A stretch of 64,000 nt of DNA from Peribacillus simplex (GCF_900156045.1 NZ_FTMX01000001.1:992001-1056000), one strand, 5' to 3'; shown: positions 27,478-36,903, numbered from the stretch's first letter. The notes: generated by a model from the letters alone, not told the origin. Numbers and translations: made by a program.

Positions 27478-28371
27478 ATGCAAGAAGGTAAATATAATAT
27501 AAAGGCAGTTTCAAAACTGCTGGACATTCAGTCGGGAACCCTTAGGGCATGGGAAAGGCGCTATAAATTTATCGAGCCTGTCAGGAATGAATCGGGTCAC
27601 CGGCTGTATACTGAAAAACATCTGCAAATCCTTAAGTGGCTAATCAATAAAACAAAGCAAGGTTTTACAATAAGCCAAGCCGTTTCACTCCTCGAAAGTA
27701 CTGGCACTCTAGTTCCTGGAGTTCCTGAAACGAACCGTAAGGATGAACAAGCGATTAAGTTATCGGATGAATTAATCGATGCTCTATTGAATTTCAATGA
27801 AAATAAAGCTCATATGCTGATAAGCCAAGCATTCAGTATGTATACGATCGAACAAACCATAGTTGACGTACTTGGCTCCATATTGGTTCAGATTGGGGAT
27901 AAGTGGGAAAGGGGAGAAATTACTTCCGCTCATGAACACTTTGCGTCGAACATCCTGAAATCCAGGATCAGTTCAGTTATGCATACCATTCCGACTAATG
28001 GTTTTCTTCCGAAAGCCCTTACCGTTTGTGCTCCCGGTGAAAAACATGAATTTGGACTTTTGGTCTTTACCGTTTTTTTAAAGAGGAAAGGGTATGAAAC
28101 CATTTATTTAGGTGAATCCATTGCTGATAATGACCTTTTCACCGTCTTAAACATCATAAAGCCCTCGTACCTATTCATGTCATGTTCACTGAAAGAGAAT
28201 CTTGATGGAACATTTAGGCTGGTTGAAGCATTAATAAAGGATTTCCCGGATTTGAAGGTGGGTCTTGGCGGTGCGGCGCTAAGCGTTATTTCCGAGGAAA
28301 ACCGTACGGCCTTCAGCGGAGTTTTAATGGGGGACACGCAATCGAAATGGGAGGAATGGCTGAAAGGTTAG
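27478..28371 (+). CDS. MerR-type regulator with cobalamin-binding domain (CarH/LitR-like)
   Basis: 297 aa. N-terminal MerR winged helix (about 6-75; GTLRAWERRY and SGHRLYTEKHL). Residues about 95-170 resemble the B12-binding helical domain with Trp143-x9-Glu153-His154, the signature of adenosylcobalamin photoreceptors; residues about 180-297 are a Rossmann-like B12 domain with His190 in KHEFG as expected lower axial ligand. In Thermus CarH and B. megaterium LitR such proteins repress genes in the dark and are released by light. The residue after Trp143 is Glu, not the His used in Thermus CarH. Sits alone between ypbG and mecB; no carotenoid genes nearby. Confidence 0.85.
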   Translation: MQEGKYNIKAVSKLLDIQSGTLRAWERRYKFIEPVRNESGHRLYTEKHLQILKWLINKTKQGFTISQAVSLLESTGTLVPGVPETNRKDEQAIKLSDELIDALLNFNENKAHMLISQAFSMYTIEQTIVDVLGSILVQIGDKWERGEITSAHEHFASNILKSRISSVMHTIPTNGFLPKALTVCAPGEKHEFGLLVFTVFLKRKGYETIYLGESIADNDLFTVLNIIKPSYLFMSCSLKENLDGTFRLVEALIKDFPDLKVGLGGAALSVISEENRTAFSGVLMGDTQSKWEEWLKG

Positions 28372-28462
28372 CGGCGGCCGGCTTAAGAGAAATAATGGAT
28401 ATGCACCCTGCGACCAAGGCTTCATATGATGTATGAAGATGGTAACCAGGGGGCATTTTTTT

Positions 28463-29038
28463 ATGAAGCTGGAGCGATTAACTAATAATAAAATCAAGAT
28501 TTTTTTGACCCTTGATGATTTAATTGATAGAGGCATAACAAAAGAAGATATTTTAGGGAATTCCTTAAAGGTCCACAAGTTATTTCAGGATATGGTCGAA
28601 GAAGCGTGCGAAGAACTCAGCTTTAAAATGAGTGGCTCCATTGCAATTGAAATTTTCTCTTTGCCTGCACAAGGGTTGATAATCATTGTGACAAAGGACG
28701 AAGAGGAATTATTGACTGACGAAGAGGAATTCTTGGATTTACAAGTGAAAATAGATGATTTCCCCCATATTCTGTATGTTTTCAATGACTTTGAAGATAT
28801 CGTCCAATTATGTCGTAGATTATCTTTTCAAGGTTTGCTTAATAGTACTCTTTATCATTTTGAGGAAAGATACTATTTACTTATCGAAAATGTTAAAGAC
28901 ACGACCTATGACACGGTCATATCTTTAGCGGCTGAGTATGGCCATGCATCTACATTGACACTCAGCCGCATCAATGAATATGGAACATGTATAATCGAAA
29001 ATGAAGCGATACATGTTTTGCTCAAACATTTTAGCTGA
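28463..29038 (+). CDS. mecB: Adaptor protein MecB (MecA paralogue, YpbH)
   Basis: 191 aa from the ATG that gives MKLERLTNNKIKIFLTLDDL, the MecA/YpbH N-terminus; the frame opens earlier at 28433 without a ribosome binding site. MecA-type adaptors deliver substrates to the ClpCP protease; the paralogue in B. subtilis (YpbH) binds ClpC and affects competence and sporulation. The substrate-binding N-domain and the C-terminal ClpC-binding domain (EYGHASTLTLSRINEYG) are both visible. Order ypbG ... mecB-gudB matches B. subtilis apart from the inserted regulator. Confidence 0.93.
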   Translation: MKLERLTNNKIKIFLTLDDLIDRGITKEDILGNSLKVHKLFQDMVEEACEELSFKMSGSIAIEIFSLPAQGLIIIVTKDEEELLTDEEEFLDLQVKIDDFPHILYVFNDFEDIVQLCRRLSFQGLLNSTLYHFEERYYLLIENVKDTTYDTVISLAAEYGHASTLTLSRINEYGTCIIENEAIHVLLKHFS

Positions 29039-29050
29039 TTTAAAACAAAT

Positions 29051-29104
29051 GAGACAAGGCAGCCACATTATGGTAAAAACAATGCGGTTTGCCTTTTTTG
29101 TCTC
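29051..29104 (+). terminator. Intrinsic terminator after mecB
   Basis: GAGACAAGGCA and TGCCTTTTTTGTCTC form a long imperfect stem with inner pairing (GCCACAT/ATGCGG) and a T run. Confidence 0.7.
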
Positions 29105-29154
29105 AGCTTTCTGCCAAAGTGGATATACGCTAATAGAGTAAGAAAACAGTTGAT

Positions 29155-29169
29155 ATGATAACGTTTTCA
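29155..29169. promoter_or_regulatory. Candidate CcpA site (cre) upstream of gudB
   Basis: ATGATAACGTTTTCA fits the cre consensus except at one position and lies 42 nt before the -35 box of gudB. CcpA control of catabolic glutamate dehydrogenase is known in B. subtilis (rocG). Confidence 0.45.
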
Positions 29170-29210
29170 TTTTTAGAATATTTCCAACTTTTAAATTCCC
29201 ATTTTTACTC

Positions 29211-29238
29211 TTGCATTAATGTAACGAAGGTGTATACT
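29211..29238 (+). promoter_or_regulatory. Sigma-A promoter of gudB
   Basis: TTGCAT (29211-29216) and TATACT (29233-29238) with a 16-nt spacer, 67 nt before the gene. Confidence 0.6.
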
Positions 29239-29305
29239 AGCACATGAAGAGGACTATTTGTACATTATAATTTTATATATGGATATTTTCTAGGAGGTAC
29301 TTTCA

Positions 29306-30583
29306 ATGGAATCGGCAAAAGGCAATGGCCATGTAAATGAAGAAGAAAAACACGACGTACTGAGGTCTACCCAAACTGTAATACATAAAGCTTTGGATAA
29401 GCTGGGTTACCCGGAAGAAGTTTTTGAGCTGTTGAAGGAACCATTGCGTTTATTAACGGTGAAGATACCGGTCCGCATGGATGATGGCTCGGTTAAAATT
29501 TTCACGGGTTACCGTGCACAGCATAACGATGCTGTTGGGCCTACAAAAGGTGGTATCCGTTTTCACCCTAATGTAACGGAACGTGAAGTGAAGGCATTAT
29601 CCATTTGGATGAGCTTGAAATGCGGTATCGTTGATTTGCCATACGGCGGCGGTAAAGGCGGTATCGTTTGTGATCCTCGTAATATGTCATTCCGTGAACT
29701 TGAAAGGCTGAGCCGGGGCTATGTTCGCGCAATTAGCCAAATCGTGGGGCCGACTAAAGATATTCCGGCACCTGATGTATTTACAAACTCCCAAATCATG
29801 GCTTGGATGATGGATGAATACAGCCGTATGGATGAATTCAACTCGCCAGGATTCATTACGGGTAAACCGCTAGTTCTTGGTGGTTCTCATGGCCGTGAAT
29901 CAGCCACTGCCAAGGGTGTGACGATTTGTATCAATGAAGCTGCCAAGAAACGCGGCATCGATATTAAAGGTGCACGGGTAGTCATTCAAGGTTTTGGTAA
30001 CGCAGGTAGTTTCTTAGCTAAATTCATGCATGACGCAGGTGCCAAAGTTATTGGGATTTCGGATGCATATGGTGCTCTTCATGATCCTGAAGGATTGGAT
30101 ATCGATTATCTTCTCGATCGGAGAGATAGTTTCGGAACCGTAACGAAATTGTTTAAAAGCACAATTTCAAATAAAGAACTGCTTGAATTGGAATGTGATA
30201 TTTTAGTTCCGGCTGCAATTGAAAACCAAATCACTGAAGAAAATGCTGCTGATATCAAAGCATCGATCGTTGTCGAGGCAGCTAACGGACCTACAACGAT
30301 TGAAGCGACACAAATCCTTACGGATCGCGGAATCCTTCTTGTTCCTGATGTCCTTGCTTCTGCTGGCGGTGTAACGGTTTCTTACTTCGAATGGGTACAA
30401 AATAATCAAGGGTATTACTGGTCTGAAGAAGAAGTTGACGAAAAGCTGGAAAAAATCCTTGTGAAATCTTTTAATAACATTTATGAACTTGCACAATCAA
30501 GACGTGTTGATATGCGCCTAGCGGCTTATATGATTGGCGTAAGAAAAATGGCTGAAGCTTCTCGCTTCCGTGGTTGGATCTAA
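29306..30583 (+). CDS. gudB: NAD-dependent glutamate dehydrogenase
   Basis: 425 aa. Catabolic glutamate dehydrogenase, converting glutamate to 2-oxoglutarate and ammonium. Substrate motifs PTKGGIRFHP and LPYGGGKGGI (catalytic Lys) and the Rossmann motif VIQGFGNAGS are intact. The segment before LPYGGG shows no tandem three-residue duplication, unlike the cryptic gudB of B. subtilis 168, so the enzyme should be active. Strong AGGAGG ribosome binding site. Called gudB by position next to mecB and ypdA; rocG is the close paralogue. Confidence 0.95.
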   Translation: MESAKGNGHVNEEEKHDVLRSTQTVIHKALDKLGYPEEVFELLKEPLRLLTVKIPVRMDDGSVKIFTGYRAQHNDAVGPTKGGIRFHPNVTEREVKALSIWMSLKCGIVDLPYGGGKGGIVCDPRNMSFRELERLSRGYVRAISQIVGPTKDIPAPDVFTNSQIMAWMMDEYSRMDEFNSPGFITGKPLVLGGSHGRESATAKGVTICINEAAKKRGIDIKGARVVIQGFGNAGSFLAKFMHDAGAKVIGISDAYGALHDPEGLDIDYLLDRRDSFGTVTKLFKSTISNKELLELECDILVPAAIENQITEENAADIKASIVVEAANGPTTIEATQILTDRGILLVPDVLASAGGVTVSYFEWVQNNQGYYWSEEEVDEKLEKILVKSFNNIYELAQSRRVDMRLAAYMIGVRKMAEASRFRGWI

Positions 30584-30651
30584 AAGATTCAAATCCTGTA
30601 TTGATTTATAGTTAAAATCATGTTCATTGCATTATCATTGAAATGATTTGT

Positions 30652-30689
30652 AAAAACTCCTATCATGTATTGATAGGAGTTTTTTTTTT
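30652..30689 (+). terminator. Intrinsic terminator after gudB
   Basis: AAACTCCTATCA and TGATAGGAGTTT form a perfect 12-bp stem followed by nine or more T. Confidence 0.93.
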
Positions 30690-30733
30690 AGACGAACGTA
30701 TTACATAGTGCATGGAAAGGCAGTGGAATAAAG

Positions 30734-31702
30734 ATGAATGTTGAAGAAGTCATTATCATAGGTGGGGGCCCTTGTGGATTGGCTGCTGCAATCGCTCTTA
30801 AAGAAGTGGGCATACAGTCCTTGATCATTGAAAAAGGCAATGTGGTTGATTCCATTTACCGTTATCCGACACATCAAACGTTTTTCAGTTCGAGTGAAAA
30901 ACTCGAGATTGGTGATATCGCTTTTATAATCGAAAACCGTAAACCGGTCCGCAATCAGGCGCTAGCCTATTATAGGGAGGTAGTCAGAAGGAAGGAATTG
31001 CGGGTCAATAAATTCGAAAAAGTGGAAAAGGTGGAAAAACGAGAAGATGGGAAGTTTTTAGTCAAGACATCGATAGGTGAGTATACAGCTTTGCATGTGA
31101 TCATATCGACCGGTTACTATGATCATCCTAACTATATGTGCATACCGGGTGAACAACTCCCAAAAGTGTTTCATTACTTCAAGGAGGGACATCCCTACTT
31201 CAATTGTGATGTTGCAGTCATCGGTGGCAAAAACTCAAGTGTGGATGCCGCTCTGGAATTGGTCAAATCAGGAGCAAGGGTTTCAGTCCTTTATAGAGGA
31301 TCGGATTACTCCCCAAGTATCAAACCTTGGATTCTTCCTGAATTTGAATCATTAGTCCGCAATGGAACCATTATGATGGAATTTAATGCAAATGTTGACA
31401 GGATAACGGAAGATAGCGTCATCTATCATGTGGGTGCTGAGGAAAAAGTCATTAAAAATGATTTTGTATTTGCAATGACTGGTTACCATCCTGACCATTC
31501 CTTTTTAGCTTCAATGGGCATTACTATTGATAAGGAAACTGGTAGGCCCGCATATAACGAGGAAACGATGGAAACGAACGTTAAGGGTCTTTATATTGCA
31601 GGAGTTCTGGCAGCCGGAAATAATGCGAACGAAATCTTCATCGAGAACGGTAAGTTTCATGGGGGATTGATTGCCTATCATTTGGCTGTTAAAGAAAAGT
31701 GA
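30734..31702 (+). CDS. ypdA: Bacilliredoxin (bacillithiol disulfide) reductase YpdA
   Basis: 322 aa flavoprotein of the thioredoxin-reductase superfamily without the CxxC pair. The FAD motif reads GGGPCG with Cys14, the residue conserved in YpdA proteins and needed for bacillithiol disulfide reduction in S. aureus. A second dinucleotide motif IGGKNSSVDAALEL binds NADPH. Keeps the bacillithiol pool reduced after oxidative stress. Start ATG behind AAAGGCAG. Confidence 0.93.
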   Translation: MNVEEVIIIGGGPCGLAAAIALKEVGIQSLIIEKGNVVDSIYRYPTHQTFFSSSEKLEIGDIAFIIENRKPVRNQALAYYREVVRRKELRVNKFEKVEKVEKREDGKFLVKTSIGEYTALHVIISTGYYDHPNYMCIPGEQLPKVFHYFKEGHPYFNCDVAVIGGKNSSVDAALELVKSGARVSVLYRGSDYSPSIKPWILPEFESLVRNGTIMMEFNANVDRITEDSVIYHVGAEEKVIKNDFVFAMTGYHPDHSFLASMGITIDKETGRPAYNEETMETNVKGLYIAGVLAAGNNANEIFIENGKFHGGLIAYHLAVKEK

Positions 31703-31728
31703 TTATTTAAATGAGGAGCAGTGACCGT

Positions 31729-32694
31729 ATGGAAAAAATATCATTAATAACGACTGGCGGGACTATTGCCAGTAAAGAAACTGTGAATGGTATGTTGGCC
31801 TCTGGTGCATTGACTGGCCATGAGTTGGCATCACTTTGCGAATTGCCCAACGATATCGAGGTTAAAGTGGTTGATCTTTTCCAGATTTCAAGCATGTCCA
31901 TGTCCTTTGAGAAAATGCAACAGCTTAAGTCAGCCATTCAAAAGGAATTGGAGGATCCCGAAGTTACGGGAATCGTCGTGACCCACGGTACGGATACACT
32001 TGAGGAAACGGCTTATTTCCTTGATGTCACGAGTAAGGATCAACGTCCTATCGTATTAACCGGCTCTCAACGTTCTCCTCAAGAGGTGGGCACCGATGTA
32101 TATTCCAATCTAAGGAATTCGATATTATGCGCCGCGAGTGATCTTATTAGGGATGTTGGGGTAGTGGTCGTTTTTAATGAGCGGATCTATTCTGCAAAGT
32201 ATGTCAAAAAAGTTCATGCTTCCAATTTGCAGGGGTTCGAATCATTTGGCTATGGATATTTGGGGATAATTGATAATGATGTCGTCAGCATCTATCAAAA
32301 ACCTATACATAGGGAGTGTTATGATATTGAGAATCGCATCCCCAGGGTGGATATCATCAAATGCCATACAGGCGCTGATGGCCTCTTTATTGATGCTGCG
32401 GTTGCAAACGGTGCGAAAGGAATTGTGCTTGAGGGTGTAGGAAGGGGACAAGTTACTCCTTTAATGGTAACTTCCATACAAGCTGCAATCGATAAAGGGA
32501 TTACGATCATCATGACTACAAGTGCAGAAGAAGGAAAAGTTTACCCCGCTTATGATTATGAAGGCAGCGCATTTGATTTAAAACAACGAGGTGTGATATT
32601 AGGCGCTGATTATGATTGCAAGAAGGCTCGAATTAAGTTGGCTGTCATGCTGGCAAGCGGAAACCAAATAGATGAGAGCTTCTTTAAGTACTGA
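31729..32694 (+). CDS. ansA: L-asparaginase
   Basis: 321 aa from the ATG that follows GAGGAG by 10 nt. Hydrolyses asparagine to aspartate and ammonium. Both active-site segments are present: TTGGTIASK near the N-terminus (first catalytic Thr) and THGTDTLEETA (Thr and Asp of the second site). No signal peptide, so cytoplasmic. 26 nt after ypdA. Symbol given by family; B. subtilis has its ansA elsewhere, while I recall an asparaginase gene here in the B. cereus group. Confidence 0.92.
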   Translation: MEKISLITTGGTIASKETVNGMLASGALTGHELASLCELPNDIEVKVVDLFQISSMSMSFEKMQQLKSAIQKELEDPEVTGIVVTHGTDTLEETAYFLDVTSKDQRPIVLTGSQRSPQEVGTDVYSNLRNSILCAASDLIRDVGVVVVFNERIYSAKYVKKVHASNLQGFESFGYGYLGIIDNDVVSIYQKPIHRECYDIENRIPRVDIIKCHTGADGLFIDAAVANGAKGIVLEGVGRGQVTPLMVTSIQAAIDKGITIIMTTSAEEGKVYPAYDYEGSAFDLKQRGVILGADYDCKKARIKLAVMLASGNQIDESFFKY

Positions 32695-32791
32695 GGGATT
32701 AAATAAAATTTGGAAGTCTTGATTCTTGGATTCAGTTTTTCTTCATTCCATGGTACGATTAAGGAAAAGAAGATGAAAAGAGGGTCAGCTA

Positions 32792-33478
32792 ATGCTGGTC
32801 ATGTTGTCAGCGGCTATTGCGCCAGGGTTGGCGCTACTAAGCTATTTCTATTTGAAAGATCAATATGAAACCGAACCGATATCGGTTGTGGTCAAAACAT
32901 TTTTATTCGGTGTATTTCTTGTATTGCCGATTATGTTCATACAGTATGTGCTCGAAACCGAACATATCCTGAATACTGATTTAGCAAATGCTTTTTTATG
33001 GGCTGCATTGCTTGAGGAATTCTTCAAGTGGTTCATACTCATTTATGTTATTTATCAGCATGTGGCATTCGATGAACCATATGATGGTATTGTTTACGGA
33101 GCGGCAGTCTCCCTTGGGTTTGCCACGATGGAGAATATTTTGTACCTGCTGGCCAACGGGGTGGAACACGCTTTTCTCAGGGCGGTTCTCCCTGTTTCCA
33201 GTCATGCTTTGTTCGGTGTGATCATGGGATATTATTTGGGCAAGGCGAAATTTTCGGCTTCGAATAATAGGGTCTACTTATTATTGGCATTGATCATACC
33301 GATTTCGTTACATGGGGTTTACGATTATATTTTAGTTTCCCAAAAATTTTGGGTGTACTTTATTATGCCATTCATGATTTATCTATGGTGGTTAGGCATG
33401 AAAAAAGTAAAGAAAGCACGTTTATTGTCTGACTTTCACGCAAAAAAACTTTCACAAAATCATTACCTTAGCAAATGA
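32792..33478 (+). CDS. prsW: Intramembrane protease PrsW
   Basis: 228 aa, about seven to eight membrane segments. PrsW makes the first cut in the anti-sigma factor RsiW, releasing SigW under envelope stress. Family motifs are seen: EEFFKW (the EExxK-type motif, about residue 74), the H/E-containing [13 protein letters not shown] and the [10 protein letters not shown] segment. Ribosome binding site GAGGGTC. Known as ypdC in B. subtilis, where it also lies beside sleB. Confidence 0.93.
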   Translation: MLVMLSAAIAPGLALLSYFYLKDQYETEPISVVVKTFLFGVFLVLPIMFIQYVLETEHILNTDLANAFLWAALLEEFFKWFILIYVIYQHVAFDEPYDGIVYGAAVSLGFATMENILYLLANGVEHAFLRAVLPVSSHALFGVIMGYYLGKAKFSASNNRVYLLLALIIPISLHGVYDYILVSQKFWVYFIMPFMIYLWWLGMKKVKKARLLSDFHAKKLSQNHYLSK

Positions 33479-33490
33479 CGAATACTATCA

Positions 33491-33530
33491 AAACGGAGTG
33501 CTGGCATATTTTGCCCGCTCCGTTTTTTTT
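33491..33530 (+). terminator. Intrinsic terminator after prsW
   Basis: AAACGGAG pairs with CTCCGTTT, with an inner GGCA/TGCC helix, followed by T. Confidence 0.85.
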
Positions 33531-33603
33531 ATGTTTGGAATAAAAAAACCCGTAAAGAAGAAAATAGAATTACATTAATTCAAGAAAAAGAGGAGTGTTT
33601 TTG

Positions 33604-34443
33604 ATGAAAGGAATTTCGTCAAAATGGAAATGGCTTTTGCTGTTTTCGTGTATAGCTATTTGTTTCGTAATTTACCCGGAAACAAGAACAAATGCCTTTT
33701 CGGGCCAAGTCATTCAAAAAGGTGCGGTTGGAGATGATGTAATTGAACTGCAGGCACGCCTGCAAAACATCGGTTACTATAATGGAAAGATTGATGGAGC
33801 CTATGGATGGGGCACTTATTGGGCACTTCGAAACTTTCAACAAGATTTCGGGCTTCCAATCGATGGTTTGGCAGGTACAACAACAAAACAGAAGTTGGCG
33901 AATGCGTCTAATTTCAATAAACAATTTGTTCACGAACAGATCAATAAAGGGAACGAGTTCACCTATTATGGGGGAGTCCCCATTGAAAAACAGGTAAAAT
34001 CGAAAGGAAAAGGATCTACTTCCGGAGGGGCCGCTTCCGGAAATGCCCCTTCCAAAGCAACGACATCAGCCAATCTTCCAGGAGGATATTCTCAAAACGA
34101 TATTCAGCTGATGGCCAATGCCGTTTATGGAGAGGCACGAGGGGAGCCATATACTGGTCAGGTTGCAGTTGCAGCAGTAATTCTGAATAGGGTGGAAAGT
34201 GCTGCCTTTCCTAATACCATTTCTGGAGTGATATTTGAACCTGGGGCCTTTACGGCTGTTGCGGATGGACAGATTTGGCTGACACCGAACGAAAGGGCGA
34301 AAGAAGCCGTGGTGGATGCTATCAATGGGTGGGATCCAAGCGGTAACGCGGAATATTACTTTAATCCTGCTACAGCAACAAGCAAATGGATCTGGTCAAG
34401 GGAACAAATTAAAAGAATCGGAAAACATATCTTTTGTAAGTAA
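33604..34443 (+). CDS. sleB: Spore cortex-lytic enzyme SleB
   Basis: 279 aa. A signal peptide (about 1-30), a peptidoglycan-binding domain (about 37-100; DDVIELQARLQNIGYY), a Ser/Ala/Gly-rich linker and the SleB hydrolase domain (about 158-279; LMANAVYGEARGEPY). SleB is a lytic transglycosylase acting on muramic-lactam cortex during germination. Expected to be made in the forespore. The ATG at 33604 lies 8 nt after AGAGGAG. ypeB follows after 14 nt, the usual bicistron. Confidence 0.95.
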   Translation: MKGISSKWKWLLLFSCIAICFVIYPETRTNAFSGQVIQKGAVGDDVIELQARLQNIGYYNGKIDGAYGWGTYWALRNFQQDFGLPIDGLAGTTTKQKLANASNFNKQFVHEQINKGNEFTYYGGVPIEKQVKSKGKGSTSGGAASGNAPSKATTSANLPGGYSQNDIQLMANAVYGEARGEPYTGQVAVAAVILNRVESAAFPNTISGVIFEPGAFTAVADGQIWLTPNERAKEAVVDAINGWDPSGNAEYYFNPATATSKWIWSREQIKRIGKHIFCK

Positions 34444-34457
34444 AGAGGTGAAGGAAA

Positions 34458-35813
34458 ATGATCAGGAATATAGTGATTGCCCTGCTTGTTGTAGTTGTTG
34501 CGGGAACTGCATTCTGGGGCTATCAAGAACATAAGGAAAAAAATGCTGTATTGATCAACGCGGAAAATACTTATCAGCGAGCTTTTCATGATTTAAGCTA
34601 TCAAGTGGATATATTGCATGATAAGGTCGGCAGTACTTTGGCAATGAATTCACGTTATTCATTAAGTCCGGCTTTAACAGATGTTTGGCGTATCACTTCC
34701 GAAGCCCAAAGTGATGTCGGGCAGTTGCCATTGACATTGCTTCCTTTTAATAAGACAGAGGAATTCTTATCTAAAATTGCGGATTTCAGTTATAAAACAG
34801 CGGTACGTGACCTTGAAAAAGAACCATTGAATGATAAGGAATATGCGACTCTCCAATCCTTGTACACACAGGCAGGGGACATCCAGGGCGAGTTAAGAAA
34901 AGTGCAGTATCTAGTCCTTAAAAACAATTTAAGATGGATGGATGTCGAAATGGCTCTTGCATCAGGGAAAGAAAATTCGGATAACACGATCATCGACGGA
35001 TTAAAGACTGTAGAGAAAAAAGTATCTGGTTACGGCGAAACGAATGAGATGAATCCGACTTTTACGTCTGCACAACAGAGGGATGAAAATTTCAAAAATT
35101 TGCAGGGTGAAACCATTACAAAAGAAGAAGCGATTGCGACGGCAAAAAACTATGCACATTCAAAAAGCAAGAATTTAAAGGTGAATGTGGAGGAAAACGG
35201 AAAAGGTTCCGATTTTGGATTTTATAGTGTGAGCATCCTCGACAAAGATTCCGATACCGAATTGAATATGGATTTGACAAAAAAAGGCGGTTACCCTATT
35301 TGGTATATCAATAATAGGGACGTGAACAAAACGAATATTGATTTGAATCAAGCCTATACAAAAGCCGAAGATTTTTTAAAGGAACATGATTTCAGTTCAC
35401 TTGAATTATTTGAAAGTGCTCAATACGATAATATCGCATTATTGAATTTCGTAACATCAGAAAATGGCGTCAAGATTTATCCAGATTCAGTCAAGGTCAA
35501 AATCGCATTGGATGATGGATCCGTTATAGGGTTTTCAGCCGACGAGTATTTAAAATCACATAAAACCAGGGAAATAGGGAATCCGAATATTTCCGAGAAA
35601 GAAGCTAAGGATAAAATCAACACTAATGTAAAAATAATGGAAGAAGGAAAGGCGTTAATCATCAATGATATCGGTGAAGAAGTTCTTTGTTATGAATTTC
35701 TCGGTACGATTAAAGATGATACCTACCGTATTTTCATTAATGCAGATTCCGGTCAAGAAGAAAAGGTGGAAAAATTAAAGAATTCCGAACCGGTATACGA
35801 AAATATAATTTAA
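34458..35813 (+). CDS. ypeB: Germination protein YpeB
   Basis: 451 aa. One N-terminal membrane segment (about 2-19), a helical N-domain and a C-terminal region with PepSY-like repeats (around 215-440). YpeB is required for SleB to be localised or stabilised in the dormant spore. Ribosome binding site AGAGGTGAAGG. Terminator after the gene at 35844. Confidence 0.94.
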   Translation: MIRNIVIALLVVVVAGTAFWGYQEHKEKNAVLINAENTYQRAFHDLSYQVDILHDKVGSTLAMNSRYSLSPALTDVWRITSEAQSDVGQLPLTLLPFNKTEEFLSKIADFSYKTAVRDLEKEPLNDKEYATLQSLYTQAGDIQGELRKVQYLVLKNNLRWMDVEMALASGKENSDNTIIDGLKTVEKKVSGYGETNEMNPTFTSAQQRDENFKNLQGETITKEEAIATAKNYAHSKSKNLKVNVEENGKGSDFGFYSVSILDKDSDTELNMDLTKKGGYPIWYINNRDVNKTNIDLNQAYTKAEDFLKEHDFSSLELFESAQYDNIALLNFVTSENGVKIYPDSVKVKIALDDGSVIGFSADEYLKSHKTREIGNPNISEKEAKDKINTNVKIMEEGKALIINDIGEEVLCYEFLGTIKDDTYRIFINADSGQEEKVEKLKNSEPVYENII

Positions 35814-35843
35814 TGAAAACTATAATCATGAATCATTAGTTGT

Positions 35844-35876
35844 AGGGAAATGTGCTTAGCCACTTTCCCTTTTTCT
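35844..35876 (+). terminator. Intrinsic terminator after ypeB
   Basis: AGGGAAA...GTG pairs with CAC...TTTCCCT around CTTAGC, followed by TTTTTC. Confidence 0.8.
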
Positions 35877-35976
35877 TATTTCATGCCATAATATTATAAA
35901 TGATCATTGAATTTTATGGAAAATTAGTAGGTAATATTGTTCTGTTTCCTTTCGATCAAAAAGGACGTGGACGACG

Positions 35977-36629
35977 ATGGTTAAAATTGGTTATATATTA
36001 ATGCTCGAACCGAAATACCCGCAACAGAAGGAAAAGTTCAACTGTATGGTTGTCGAAATGGGAACGGGTTGCGTCTATACCGACTTTCCCATCAATTTAG
36101 GGACTGGACAAATTGCATCTCTCATGGATGGGACACAGTTCAACGTCACATTTTCGAGCAGGCTGTTTATGTATTCGATTCAGAATTGCTTGGAAAAGTG
36201 AAAGGTAGAATACCCATGATGCAACTATTGCTGCCCGAAGCAGAAACGTTTGTGAAAATCCAACGGAGGCAATACGTGCGCCTGGATGTAACCTTGGATA
36301 CAGCCATTCACCCAGTACATTCCGAGTTTACCCCTTTTCGCGCATTAACGGAGGATATCAGTGCAGGCGGAGCTTCGATAAGGCTTTTAAAAGGCACTAA
36401 CATTCAATCGGCTTCGCAAGTATACCTGTGGCTGGCGCTTACGTTAAAATCAGGTGAGATTCATTATTTAAGGCTAAAAAGCAAAGTCATTCGCGTAACG
36501 GAGAAAAAGCATGGAAATATGCTGCTGCACGTCCAATTTCTTGATCCTGCAAAAAATGATGTACAGACATTAATGAAATTTATATTTGAAAAGCAGGTGG
36601 ATTTAAAGAAAAAAGGCTTGTATGTTTAA
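35977..36629 (+). pseudogene. motI: motI/ypfA (PilZ flagellar brake protein), frameshifted
   Basis: Two overlapping frames together rebuild a YpfA/MotI protein of about 217 residues. The first (from 35977) gives the N-terminal part up to DGTQFNVTF; the second continues with EQAVYVFDSELLGK and the PilZ domain, which keeps the c-di-GMP motifs QRRQYVR and DISAGG. Adding one T to the TTTT run at 36151-36154 restores a single frame. MotI binds c-di-GMP and stops flagellar rotation by acting on MotA. The break may be real or a sequencing error in a homopolymer. Confidence 0.88.
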
Positions 36630-36695
36630 CGTGATTGAATGAAAAACGGCGATTCCATCCATACTGCTAATATAAACGGATGGAGGGTGCGGCTT

Positions 36696-36881
36696 ATGAA
36701 AACATTCGAAAGACTATTAATTAAAGTGATCATCATCCAATTGGCCTGCTTATTTTTTTTCCAGTTCCTTTTGAGCAGGGAGGATCAAATCTTTGATTTG
36801 ACCAAGCTCTCGAGATATGAAGGTGTCACTAGCAATAATTATACGAAAATCATTGAAACATTCAATGGGACCCATAAGTAA
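36696..36881 (+). CDS. ypfB: YpfB-family small membrane protein (DUF5359)
   Basis: 61 aa from the ATG behind GGAGGG; the frame is open further upstream without a site. One hydrophobic segment (about 8-28) followed by a short polar tail (LSRYEGVT). Position between motI/ypfA and cmk matches B. subtilis. Function unknown. Confidence 0.8.
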   Translation: MKTFERLLIKVIIIQLACLFFFQFLLSREDQIFDLTKLSRYEGVTSNNYTKIIETFNGTHK

Positions 36882-36903
36882 AAGCGGTGATCCGCTTTTT
36901 TTT
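36881..36903 (+). terminator. Intrinsic terminator after ypfB
   Basis: AAAGCGG and CCGCTTT form a stem around TGAT, followed by a T run directly at the stop codon. Confidence 0.85.

Noticed and set aside
36069..36629. Independent 186-aa PilZ gene
   Set aside because: No ribosome binding site, and its first part is out-of-frame motI sequence; better explained as the 3' half of a frameshifted motI.
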